Assembly: GCA_934045905.1 (NCBI GenBank)
Contig: OW203770.1
Coordinates: forward strand, 3,224,001-3,288,000
Direction of reading: 5' to 3'
From: Leuctra nigra
Taxonomy: Eukaryota > Arthropoda > Insecta > Plecoptera > Leuctridae
Length of the DNA: 64,000 nucleotides
Notes under the pieces: generated by a model
Seen by the model: the letters and a program-made list of their open reading frames with translations, nothing else
The model's database searches: none
What the model was told of the DNA's origin: nothing
Position numbers and translations under genes: made by a program
Shown: positions 31,098 through 42,110 of the stretch, in pieces
Position numbering within the stretch: the stretch's first letter is position 1
How the letters are laid out: the number at the start of each line of letters is the position of its first letter

Positions 31098-31663
31098 TGT
31101 TACGCAAGCAATCGAGCTCAAATTTTGCACACATATTAACGTAATCTAAGCGGTCTCGGGATCGTTTTTAAACGGAATCCTGTGATTGGTTCAAATTTAA
31201 AAAAATATGTATATACCTATCCTTCGATGGTAGATTCGATCAAATAGAAATTTTGCAAATTCATTGCAACCAACATTGTAGCCAATCTTACAAAGTTCCA
31301 GCCAAATCCTCGCATTGGTTAAAATTTAAAACCATCTTTCTTGTGATTTTTAAATTTTCAATAAGAACCGTTTGACCATCTACTTAACTTGCATGGTCAC
31401 TAGGACCAACATTTTATGAATTTTTGCCATTTTTCAGACTGATCTGTAGTTATATTTAAAATTTATTGTCATTTTAAGATCATTTCATTCAATAATCTTA
31501 TAATATTTGCAAATGTATGCCAATAATGTCAACCTATTATATCAGTGCCTTCTTGATACTTCAGTTCCAAGGCCTGTAGAGTAGAGACTTGCAAACGCAT
31601 ATCAAATCGCATGCAGTACGGAGGCTCGCTCATCAACGCGTTACACAGAGCGTTTTCCTAGTA
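31098..31663. repeat. Copy of the 37527-38395 repeat (CTAG-ended)
   Basis: Shares GCAATCGAGCTCAAATTTTG-type 5' sequence and the 3' end TCATCAACGCGTTAC...GAGCGTTTTCCTAG. The CTAG terminus preceded by an AACGC...GCGTT hairpin resembles a Helitron 3' end, but a TC start is not seen. Confidence 0.5.
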
Positions 31664-31722
31664 TTTAGAAATTATCAATTCCTATTCGAGTTGGACCGAC
31701 TATTTAAGAGTCCTGGGGACCG

Positions 31723-32041
31723 CTATGGAAACTGACGGTTGCGTCAAATTTTCCCAAAATACCTAAGTCTCCCCAAGGCTCATTATTTACTCCACTGTTA
31801 TGCAACTTTGGGAGGTAGTTTCGGTACCCATTTTCTCGTAATACTATTAGGAAATTTTAAGAAATACTTAAAACAAAAAAGTTTTTTTCACATTTTTTTC
31901 ATGAAATATGTGAAAAATATTTTTTTTCTTTTAATATCTCTTACATTTTCTCAATTGCGTAACAGTGGAGTAAATAATGAGCCTTGGGGAGACTGAGGTA
32001 TTTTGGGAAAATTTGACAGAACAATCTGTCAGTTTCCATAG
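31723..32041. repeat. Foldback element, 319 bp
   Basis: CTATGGAAACTGACGG...CAGTGGAGTAAATAATGAGCC-type arms of about 85 bp face each other. A half copy lies at about 50832-51050. Confidence 0.7.
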
Positions 32042-32321
32042 ATAGCAAAGTTAATAATTTGATTGGTTCATGGGTGTGTCGAAAGCGGCACATGAGAATC
32101 GACGCACTGTATACGTCAAGGCAGCAGTGATACGCATTAGAAGTGTGAAACAAATGACGATCTTATAGAATCACCTCATGAGGAGTGATGCGGCGTAATT
32201 GGCTCAATCCATGATGCAACAATATACTTGCTTGGCGCAGAGATGCGCCATGCGCTCAATCAATCGAATCGGAGAATTGTGAAACTAAAATAATAAATGC
32301 GTCACATTCTGATATATTTTT

Positions 32322-32606
32322 TTTTGTCTGGGGCTTAACGTCGCACTGTTCTGCAGCGAGGCTAATGGCGACGAATGAATGATTATGATGATGATTGGGA
32401 GATGATGGTGAAGAGTAGGTTAGGATGGAAGGTGGGAAGGAGGCGGTAGCGGCCTATTAGTAGGGTACCTTCCCAGCATTTGCCTATCGATCGACTGAGG
32501 GAAAACCACGAAAAAATCCCAGTCAGGAAGGACGGCCGCGGGAATCGAACCCGGGCCTCTGGAATACAAGTTCAGAGCGTTACCACTCCCCCAACCTGTT
32601 CCGTTC
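32322..32606 (-). mobile_element. tRNA-derived SINE, copy 1
   Basis: On the minus strand: B box GGTTCGATTCC, then the same body as 54706-54988 with a CATCATCATAATCATTCAT microsatellite-like segment and a TTAAGCCCCAGACAAAAA tail. Confidence 0.7.
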
Positions 32607-33210
32607 TCTGACATTTGCTCTGACATTTGCTCTGACAAAAACAAAAACAATGTAAAAATACAACTTTAAATTTGTGAAATTATTTCGCCCAGTTATACTG
32701 CCAGTGCCGCAAAGCACTTTAGTGCCTGAATTGGGCATAAAAAGTGTATTAATTTATAATTACATACCCGTGCATGTTATTCCATTAAATAATTCAGAAA
32801 TTCACTTACAAAAAATATAGTGTTTAATTTTATAGTAATTAAAAAAAATTGTTGTTTACATCGAACGTAATTCAAACAAATATGAAAACAATGAATGTTT
32901 GGATTTTTTTCCAAATTTGCATGTCAGAAACAGCTTTTAATTCTGTACCACAGATGTAGAAGGCCGGTAGTCCATTTCAATCATTCTTGAGGTAAACTCT
33001 AAAACCAGTAGGTAATTACGTGTTCATCTCATCACATGTGTAATGGTGACTTGAGTCATTGTAGAAGAAAATTTGTTGACATCAGTCAAATTGCAATGGG
33101 GAATATGCATGAATTTATTGACAACTATATTTCAAAATAACAACACATGTTAGTAAAACACACTATTATCATTTTCAATGTCAAAAGTGTACATTTTCAT
33201 TCATAAATAT

Positions 33211-33645
33211 GAAATTGAAAATCAGTGTAAATTTTGGCGGGAAAACGCCATCCCGGCCAGTGATGTGATATTTTATTGTAACCATGGCAACATCATTATT
33301 GGTTGAAGTGGTTAACGCTCTGAACTTGTATTCCGGAGGCCCGGGTTCGATCCCCGCGGCCGTCCTTTCCTGACTGGGGATTTTCGTGGTATTCTCTCAG
33401 TCGACAGGCAAATGCTGGGAAGGTACCCTACTAATAGACCACGACCGCCTCCTTCCCACCTTCCATCCTCACCTATTCTTCACCATCATCTCCCAATCAT
33501 CATCATAATCATTCATCCGTCGCCATTAGCCTCGCTGCAGAACAGTGCGACGTTAAGCCACAGACAAAAAAAACATTATTGGTTGATATACATGACATCA
33601 CTGGAAGGGATGGCGTTTTCCCGCCAAAATTTACACATTGATTTC
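33211..33645. mobile_element. MITE split by a SINE insertion
   Basis: TGTAAATTTTGGCGGGAAAA with GCCATCCC at the left and the complement at the right; the loop received the SINE at 33307-33573. Confidence 0.7.
33307..33573 (+). mobile_element. tRNA-derived SINE, copy 2, exact 13-bp TSD
   Basis: Flanked by CATTATTGGTTGA at 33294-33306 and 33574-33586. The 5' end is truncated within the A box, the B box GGTTCGATCCC is kept, and the 3' end is an A-run. The duplication length and A-tail fit target-primed reverse transcription by a LINE. Confidence 0.8.
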
Positions 33646-33829
33646 ATGAGCGAAATTTCACTCTTTTCAGTGTGAAAATAAGTGTAATTTACCAACAAAT
33701 ATTTAGTAATTCTGAAATATTGAATTTTACATTTTGTTAAATCTTGATTATCATTCCACAAGAAAATCGAGAAAATGGACACCAGGCTTTCTGCGTCTAA
33801 GGTACAGAATACATTCTAACCTCCTTTGG

Positions 33830-35230
33830 CTTCTCCACCCAGTGACAAATTCTTGAATCCCTGATACATGGGCGATGGGCGATTGCGATGGGCGATTCCT
33901 TGCCCTGATGCAGGGCAAGGAAAACAATATATATTACGGGTTAGGGGGGGGGGGCACCCTGCCCCGAAGGGCGTTTTTTGGTTTTGGACACTTTGAAGTC
34001 AAATTTGAGACGTTATGAGGTGTATTTTGTTGAAATATTAAATATTTTTTAAATATTGTACTTTGGGGTGGTGGGAGACATGTTTAACCCTGCCCCGCAG
34101 GGCATTTATTTGTTTTTTTGACAGTTTGAAATCCTTTTTATTTAGTTTTTTTGGTTAAAAAATGAAACTATACGTAAAACCCCAGAAAATGTGTATGTTT
34201 TCCTGGCATCCAGGGGGGGGGGGGGAAGCGCCCCCACTTGCCCCTCCCTGCGGAGCCCATGCCCTGATAAGAATGTTACACATCTCTTGGTCTGATTTCA
34301 TCAGTGGTCAAGAGGTCAGCCAAATCGGTTTCAACTGCATTTTATCCCAATCACTTGCAAGACACATCTGTTGCATGTACACAAGTGTTCAATCACAAGT
34401 AATACCCATGACGCGTAGTGCGCAAGTGCATTGACTGCACTTAACTCTGACCTCAGACATAGGTCACTGTCACCAGCTGAAAGGTCATTCCCAAATCAAT
34501 AACAACAGACCGAGCAGAAATCACATGTCATCCAGTGGTCGAATTAGAAGTCAGTCCATGGGGGGATGGTGTACTGGCAGGATTTTTTGCCAGTTGGGGC
34601 AAGTGAAGGAACAAAGCTTGCCACGCATTAAGGGGGTGTGGGGGGCGGGCCCCTCTTTGCCCCGCAGGGCGTTTTTTGATTTTTGACACTTTGAAATCAA
34701 TTATTTTGAGACGTTTTGGGGTGTATTTTGATTTTCACCTATTTTAAATTTTTCACAGTTTTTACTCCAATAAGGTGTGGGGGACATGCCCCAAAAACCT
34801 TGCCCCGCAGGGCGTTTTTAAGTTTTTTGACACTTTGAAATCAATTTCGAGATGTTTTGAGGTCACTCATTCTCTGAAAATCGTATTATTTTGAAGACAA
34901 TTACAGTACTTAATGCTGTTTTTACTCTGTGTGAATTATTCTGTGAATTTTGAGAATTTGTGAATATTGTAAAAAGATCTTGAGCTAGAGACTCTAGTGT
35001 CTATGAAGACAATGGGGTGCCTGGGGGAAGGGCCTCCCAGCAAAATGGCGCCCCGGAAATTTTTTGAATTTCAGATTTGGTGCATTTCTACGCGATTTTA
35101 ACACTTTTTAAGGAAAATTTTTCTTGACACATAAATGTATATAAGAACATAGGGAGGGGAATTGAATCAGAGGGGGGGGGGGAGAATTCCCCCCCCCCCA
35201 ATCCCCCCCCGCCTTCCTACGCGCCTGGGT
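33830..35230. other. GCCCCGCAGGGCG-rich repeat debris
   Basis: Holds four copies of the hairpin motif (about 33960, 34090, 34656, 34800), G/C runs (about 33944, 34211, 35172-35208) and a CTACGCGCCTGG terminus at about 35217. Probably overlapping decayed hAT-type elements. No gene. Confidence 0.45.
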
Positions 35231-35762
35231 CACTGGCCATCCTTACCTAGATTCTTCATCATCATCTTCCAATCATCATCATAATCATTCATCCTGTGCC
35301 ATTAGCTGCAGGTCCGTGCGACGTTAAAGCCCCCTAATGAGGTCCCGCACCCGAATCGAACCCCGAACGTGTCAACTTCCTCCATTACGCAACAGCAAGT
35401 GTGAATGCAGGTTCCCACGGCTGGAGGAATGCACCAGGAAGCAATCATAGAACATAATTACCCTGGATAATCCCCTTATCAGCTGATTGCCCGCAACATC
35501 AGCTGTTTATCAGTCGGCTCAGCAGAGTGATTACAAATAATATTATGAATACAAGCAGTTCAATGAATCAGGTGAGCCATTGGCCGGGGTTCGAGATGTG
35601 ATGGCTGTCATGATTGTGGTCTGACGAGATTTACAAGGCTGATGGCGACGGATGAATGATTATGATGATGATTGGGAGTTGATGATAAAGGATAGGGAAG
35701 GAGGTGGTTGTGTCATATTAATAGGGAATCCTCCCAGCAATTCTCTCTCGACTGAGGAAAAG
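35228..35762. repeat. SINE fragments
   Basis: 35228-35335 (plus orientation) and 35638-35762 (minus orientation) match the SINE body (ATCATCATAATCATTCATCC; TTCTCTCTCGACTGAGG). Confidence 0.5.
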
Positions 35763-36298
35763 CACTTAATAATTCAAAGTTGTTTATAAGTAACTATGCT
35801 CCATATAATTTTATTTCGTGCTTGAAACATAAATGAAATGATTATAGCCTTTAACCTATAATAATAATGTATATATAATTTTTTTTTAACTTTTAACAAA
35901 ATAAGGCTTGGCGTGGCTAGGGGGAAGGGGTATGATTGGGCACGAAGACCCCAGCTCTCGTCTCGAAGTTTTTTTTTAGAATTTAAACTATTTAAAAGTG
36001 TTTATAAATTCAGATTTTAGGATTGGTTATTAAACCCATTTGTTCCCAAGCATATTTTTTTCTTCCAATATGTTTAAAAAAAATCTATGACACCCCTTTC
36101 CTAACCTTAACGTTTTAAATACCTACAGCTGTAATTAGCTGTATTTTTTTGTAAGCTGTATGGTTTGTGAAAGATCAAAGACTTGTGTTCTTTTAATTTA
36201 AAAGTGATTCAAACTTTTTTTTACATTGAAAAAAAAACATTGAAAATTTAAATCATATTGAACCTTATTTTATTTTATTTTATCTGCACTATAGGGCA

Positions 36299-36540
36299 AA
36301 CAAATTTCATTTAACTTGACAATATTCGAACAAAATGAAGAGCTTCGAAGTCTCCGTGAATTTCAAAGAACTCTCAACTTGACGTCCGATTGTGATTGAG
36401 CCAAGCGACATTTGTCAATATTGTGACCCCGATCTTCTGTTCCTAGAAGATCAGTTCGGGGGTCACGTGATGACACCTCGCGTACGTCATCACCCCCCCC
36501 CCCCCCCCCCTCCCCACCCCTCCATCAGCTCACATGGGTG
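36299..36540. other. No gene; C-run at about 36488-36510
   Basis: Ordinary AT-rich sequence with a run of about 22 C after GTACGTCATCA. No feature recognised. Confidence 0.4.
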
Positions 36541-36625
36541 ACCAAAACACGAAACTCTTGATTCCATTATCAGAGCAAAATATATTTAATGTAAGGAAAT
36601 TAAACGAAAATGTTTGCATTTCAAT

Positions 36626-36798
36626 GTATACACTCAAACCAATAAAAATCGGTACTCGAAAAGTAATCCCATGAATGCTGTGTTAACGCATCATCTACAT
36701 CTAGTAGGTGAGCTCTTATTTCATTGACAATAACAAGGATTGATTGTCAAGGAACCTTACCAGCAGCCAATCCTTTTCTTTTTTATTGGTTTGAGTAC
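36626..36798. mobile_element. MITE family A, internally deleted copy
   Basis: Shares GGTGAGCTC...AACAAGGATTGATTGTCAAG with 1-117 and has short inverted ends (ACTCAAACCAATAAAAA). Confidence 0.55.
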
Positions 36799-36828
36799 CT
36801 AATGAGACACGAACTCGTGTTCGGTTTT

Positions 36829-36960
36829 ATTGGCCGTCCTTCCTAATGGAAATTTACCGTGGTATCTCTTCGTAGAGAGGCACATGATTGGAAGGTTCCC
36901 TTCTAAAAAGCCACTACCTCCTCCTTCCGTCCATCCTTACCTATTATTCATCACCTCCCT
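36829..36960 (+). repeat. SINE fragment
   Basis: Matches the SINE body from GGCCGTCCTTCC to the CTCCTTCC segment; diverged. Confidence 0.55.
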
Positions 36961-37400
36961 GAACAGGTGCTCCCAAAAACAGATAATTTGTATTTTCAAG
37001 CATCAATCAAGTCACCGACATAAGAACAGTTACTATAATGTAACCCAGAAGTAGAAGGGCGGAACTCCATTTTCTCGTTTTGCGTTGCACACTTTTGGAA
37101 TGGTGTAATCAAGCTTTAAGTATTCTCTTTCACAATGACTCATGTCACATTACAACATGAAGTGTACAGGGAAATAACGCGATAAGTCACATTCGAATGA
37201 AACTAAGATAAACGAGGTTTTATGTCGAAACTTGTATCTATCTTCTTTACAGATCAATATTTCAATTACGTTTTTCAAGACTTTGCGGCTATATTTTTTA
37301 GAAACCGAGGGTATATTCTGAATGCTCAAAAAATCACTGCAAGATTCTTAAACTAATTTTTTCTCAAAATGAACATTCATAGCGTTTTTTCCCTGTACCC

Positions 37401-40026
37401 TTTAAAGTGGTTCCACGGTTTCGGCATAGGAATGAGAATTTGCTGTAATTCACACCAAAGATTAATGAAACCATATTACATACAGCTAGCAAAAAATATT
37501 TACCCCTTACGGTATTAAATAATTAGAGCGAGCGAAGCGAGCGTCTCCTTTTGGCTCTTTTGGCACGGACCTCTGTTTTTTTTTTTTTTTTTTTTTTTTC
37601 TGTTACTGACGATATACAGGTCAGAGTTTTTCTTCGATCGAGCTGAAATTTTGCACACAAGTACGTAACATTTCTGATTGTTGCAGACCCTAATTTTTTT
37701 GAAATCCCCTGATTGGTGCAAATTTTAAAAAAATTATCTTTCGATTGGTTGGTTTGATCAATTTGAAATTTAGCAAAGACATTGCAACCAACATTGTACC
37801 CAATCATAATAAATTTCAGCCAAATCCACCCATTGGTTCAAATTTGAAACCATTTTTCCTGTGAGTTTTGAAATTTAAACTAGAACCGATTGACCGATCA
37901 ACTAAAAACTTTGCATGGTCATTGGTACCAACATTTAAGGTATTTTTGCCAATTTTCAGTCAAATCTGTAGTTATTTTCAAAAGGTTTTGTAATTTTAGT
38001 GACATTTTGCGTGTTGGCTGTCAAATTCACGGCGACTTCGAATCTTCAGTTCAAGGCAAGGTAGTTAGAGCAGAAAGTTTCAAACGAAATGAAACTAATA
38101 ATGACCGTTCAACAGATTGATTTGATATTGTGTACACACTAATATCATATCATATGAGTGGTCCCAGGTATATTTTTTTAAAGAGATCCTGTGATTTTTG
38201 AATATTAACAAGGAACAGTTCAATCATAAGGGTTGATACTAACATTTTAGGAATATTTAGAGATTTTTATTCAAGTCTGACGAAATTCAAGATTTATTGG
38301 CTTTTAATGATATTTTCGATAGACATAATTTCGGTTCGAGGTGTTCCGCGTATCCGTGCTCGCTCATCAACGCGTTACTCAGAGCGTTTTCCTAGTTAGA
38401 TATTCTTGATTGAAGATCATCTTTTCCCCCATAAGATAACACAGGGAGACATGAAATCGTCCCGGAAAATTGGCCTTAAATTGCTCCTAAAACCGCAAGA
38501 GGAATGACAAATTATTGAAAATAGTCTCAAATTAAAGATAATAATTTTTAGAATAATACTGCCGGTTGAAAATATGGGGTCACGGGCCAAATAAGAAAGA
38601 AACTGTGTACAATATGTGAAATTTATCATAAATCTGGCAACATTGCACTACAAATATGAATTATTTTGGGATAGTTTAATTGGAACTTCAATTAAAAACA
38701 TATAATTGGAGCACACGGTAAGATATAATTGTTTTATGCTGTTGTTTGAGGTATTATTTCATCAGAGATTTGTATGAATTACGGTGAATTCTAAGCACCA
38801 TGACTGGAGCAGTGGGACCACTTTAAATGATTAGATGAAAACTGAATAACTGGTTTTTGAGCTCACCTCAAGAATTATTGAAACTGACTTCAGTTTTAGT
38901 TTTCAGTTTGATTATTCTTTATTAATCACAAAATAAAAATACAATTTTCTTCAAACCAAGCCCCGTAGCCAGAACGGCTAGTTAGTGACAACTTTTTAAC
39001 ATAAAACATAATTTTTCTTATGGAATACAAACATACAAATTAAATTATACTACTGAAAAAATAATCGTTCATTGCAATTGAAGTAACACATTGAAATTCA
39101 TTGAAATAATTATGCACATAATATCAATAATACAAAATAGATAGACTACATTGAAAGAAATTTACTTCCGCCCTTCTACCTCTGAGGCACAGATAGGATA
39201 TCTTTCACTTCCTCCTACGCACTCTTGAGCGATGTTATGAAGATGTAATATGGAATGACTCTGGGAGTTTGAACCTAGTCTCAATGTCTTGACACATTGA
39301 TATTGTTATCTTCACAACAGTTGGCTCATTCATTATTTGATCGTGCGATGACGTCATCTTCACGAGATAAACCTAGTGATTAACGACGTTCTTTTCCGCA
39401 ACACGGCGTAACGCAAACATCTCTTTTAAAAATTATAAAACCTGTTTTTAAAGATTCGTGACTATTATTATTAAAGTGGTCCCACTGCTCCAGCCATGGT
39501 GCTTAGAATTCGCCGTAATTCATACAAATCTCTGATGAAATAATACCTCAAACAACAGCATAAAACAATTATATCTTACCGTGTGCTCCAATTCTATGTT
39601 TTTAATTGAAGTTCCAATTAAACTATCCCAAAATAATTCATATTTGTAGTGCAATGTTGCCATATTTATGGCAAATTTCACACATTGTACACATTTTCTT
39701 TCTTATTTGGCCCGTGACACCATATTTTCAAACGGCAGTCTTATTCTAAAAATTATTATCTTTAATTTGAGACTATTTTCAATAATTTGTCATTCCTCTT
39801 GCGGTTTTAGGAGCAATTTAAGACCAAATTATTACTGGACGATTTCATGTCTCCCTGTGTTATCTTATGGGGGAAAAGATGATCTTCAATCAAGAATATC
39901 TAATTATATGATACCGTAAGGGGCAAATATTTTTTGCTAGTTGTATGTTATATGGTTTCATTAATCTTTGGTGTGAATTACAGCAAATCCTCATTCCTAT
40001 GCCGTAACCCTGGAACCCCCTTAAAG
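37401..40026. repeat. 2.6-kb foldback with long arms
   Basis: Left arm 37401-38827 and right arm 39473-40026 are complementary: GGCATAGGAATGAG/CTCATTCCTATGCC outside and GTGGTCCCACTGCTCC inside, about 550 bp in total. The left arm is interrupted by an 869-bp insertion (37527-38395). A partial relative lies at about 61979-62335. No coding frame. Confidence 0.75.
37527..38395. mobile_element. Insertion inside the foldback arm, TTAG-flanked
   Basis: TTAG at 37523-37526 and 38396-38399. The intact right arm of the host foldback shows the uninterrupted site. Starts AGCGAGCGAAGCGAGCG, contains a T23 run, and ends AACGCG...GCGTTTTCCTAG. The same family is at 31098-31663, with a fragment near 58370. 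Confidence 0.65.
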
Positions 40027-40304
40027 CAATTGAGAGTTTTGGGATATTTCGTCATGTTTTTGTAAAGTTTTTATTATTTTGTCTACAGTTTCGATTTTTC
40101 TATAAAAATCTTCCTCACTTTACACATGTGTAAAGTTATACAAAAAAAATTACAAAAAAATAAAAAAAATAATTAAAAAGTTTTACAAATATTTGTAAAG
40201 TTTTGCCCTGAGGAAGATTTTAATAGGTAAATCGAAACGTAGACAAAATAATAAATAATTTTTAAAAAATGACGAAATATCCCAAAACTTTATAATTGCT
40301 TTAA
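40022..40304. mobile_element. 280-bp MITE
   Basis: TTAAAGCAATT...TTTTGGGATATTTCGTCA at the left and its complement at the right; T/A-rich loop. Confidence 0.65.
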
Positions 40305-40535
40305 TTATAAAACCTCTTTTCCGACAAAAAAGATTGCATCCATTTTCAAATCAACCACAAATTTAAATTTTATTATGAATCTATGAACATTTGAACATTT
40401 TGTGGGGGAGAAGATATTTGAATCGCCTAATTATTTTAATTATTCTTGATTTAAAATCCTTAAAAAATACGTGCGACCCTTAAATTTTTGTAAAAGGTAA
40501 ATTAATGAAGACTTATTTATTTTCAGTACTGTTAT

Positions 40536-40655
40536 ACGTCGCACTGTTCTGCAGCGAGGCTAATGGCGACGGATGAATGATTGTGATGATGATTGGGAGA
40601 TGATGATGACGAAAGGGTATAGGAATTAGGAAAGGAGCTGGTCGTGGATTATTAC
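40536..40655 (-). repeat. SINE fragment
   Basis: TCGCACTGTTCTGCAGCGAGG and TGATGATGATTGGGAG match the minus-strand SINE body. Confidence 0.55.
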
Positions 40656-41606
40656 GTGAACATGCAGAGGAACGAATTTGTAACAAATTGCAACCATTTG
40701 TTTTTGTCTTCATAAAAATGCAACATATTATCCAGAATCCATCTAAATCTGTGCACATCAAGTACTGCTTCACAACTTAATTATTCAATTTCTTGTTGTA
40801 CATAATTCCGTCTTACCGAAATAAAAAAATAATTGTTTCGATATATCTGGTTTTGATGAAATTTGGCAGAAATGTGAATCATCCTATATATAGAATGATC
40901 TCTTGTCTCTTGAGCATATCTCTAAATCTCATCGTTGGACAAATATGGGTCTCGAAAAGTCAAATTTTATAGTCACATTGAGATCAAATTGTCGTTTTGG
41001 AAGTTTATGCTAAATTTCGTCAAATACGAGGCTATGAAAATCATTTTTTTTATTTGAGATAGAACTAGCAAAGATAATATTTTATAAAGTGCTAAAAAGT
41101 TCTTGCTGTTCAAGGATTAGTCGGAAATAAGATAAATATCAACACAAGAAGAGATTGTTTACAAATTAGTATACTATTTAGAAACAACCATCTATTGTAT
41201 CCCTGGTATTAAAATTAAAACACTTCAAAACAATATCTCGAAGAATCAGGCAGACTTCATCGTCGAAATATTGTGTTTTTAAATTGTAATAGGATCCAAT
41301 AGAAAATGATAATGAGAAGAAATTTGTTTGAAGAGATTTACACCAAACAAATAAATGTTTTGGTTTTGGTTTGGACATTTTTAACCCTTAGTGTCTATTC
41401 TATGTTGTTATTCAACAATGGATTATTATCATAAATAGATATTAGGATCACGGAACGCCATGTGATTTTTGTTTGAAAATCAGAGCAAACTCGATAATTT
41501 TTTTATGTTGTCTATTGTTTCGCTACGCAAAATCAACAAAACTCTTTTGTTTTATGTTATGCATATTAGCTGAACCAACATTTGCTCATTTCGTCATGGC
41601 GAACTC

Positions 41607-41901
41607 CAGGCGCGTAGAAACTACTTTTGTCATGGAGGGGGGTTGCGAAACCCGGAAGGAGGGTCTGGGCGCCCCAGTTTTAGCCCCGCAGGGCGTTTTT
41701 TAGAATTAAAACCATTTAAAAGTGATTCTGGGGCTCTAAAATGCACAAACTGAAGCAAGAAACTGTCCAATTGTTGCCCCGCAGGGCAGTTTTTTTTTAG
41801 AATTTGAACGATTTTTGGACACTAAACTTAATTTTGTATGCTAAATGGGGGATCAGCCTGATCGAGTGGGGGGATAATCCCCCTTCCTTCCTACGCGCCT
41901 G
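41607..41901. mobile_element. hAT-type MITE, TSD GCGAACTC, next to a promoter
   Basis: 295 bp from CAGGCGCGTAG to CTACGCGCCTG, with perfect 8-bp duplications GCGAACTC (41599-41606, 41902-41909). Contains two GCCCCGCAGGGC motifs. It ends 58 bases before the TATA box of the secreted-peptide gene. Confidence 0.85.
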
Positions 41902-41959
41902 GCGAACTCTCGAACCGATTGTTGACCGTTTGTCCACCCCTGGTATCACCTCACGCCAG

Positions 41960-41987
41960 TATAAAACTGTCAGCCTTGCTCATCAGT
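41960..41987 (+). promoter_or_regulatory. Core promoter: TATA box and TCAGT initiator
   Basis: TATAAAA at 41960-41966 and TCAGT at 41983-41987, the arthropod initiator consensus. The spacing (about 25 bases to the initiator A) is slightly short. The predicted 5' UTR runs to 42110. Confidence 0.6.
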
Positions 41988-42110
41988 AATCATTGGCCAG
42001 TCACACGCTCAGCAGAACGCTTCACATTCATCTCTCTGTCACGGTTACAAGCTCCGGAAGACTGTCGTATTGTTGTGTTGTCGGAAGATTGTTTTGTGCT
42101 AAGTTGCAAG

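Noticed and set aside
33960..34815. Intrinsic bacterial terminators (GC hairpin followed by T-run)
   Set aside because: The context is a eukaryotic repeat and both orientations occur within transposons; the likeness is structural only.
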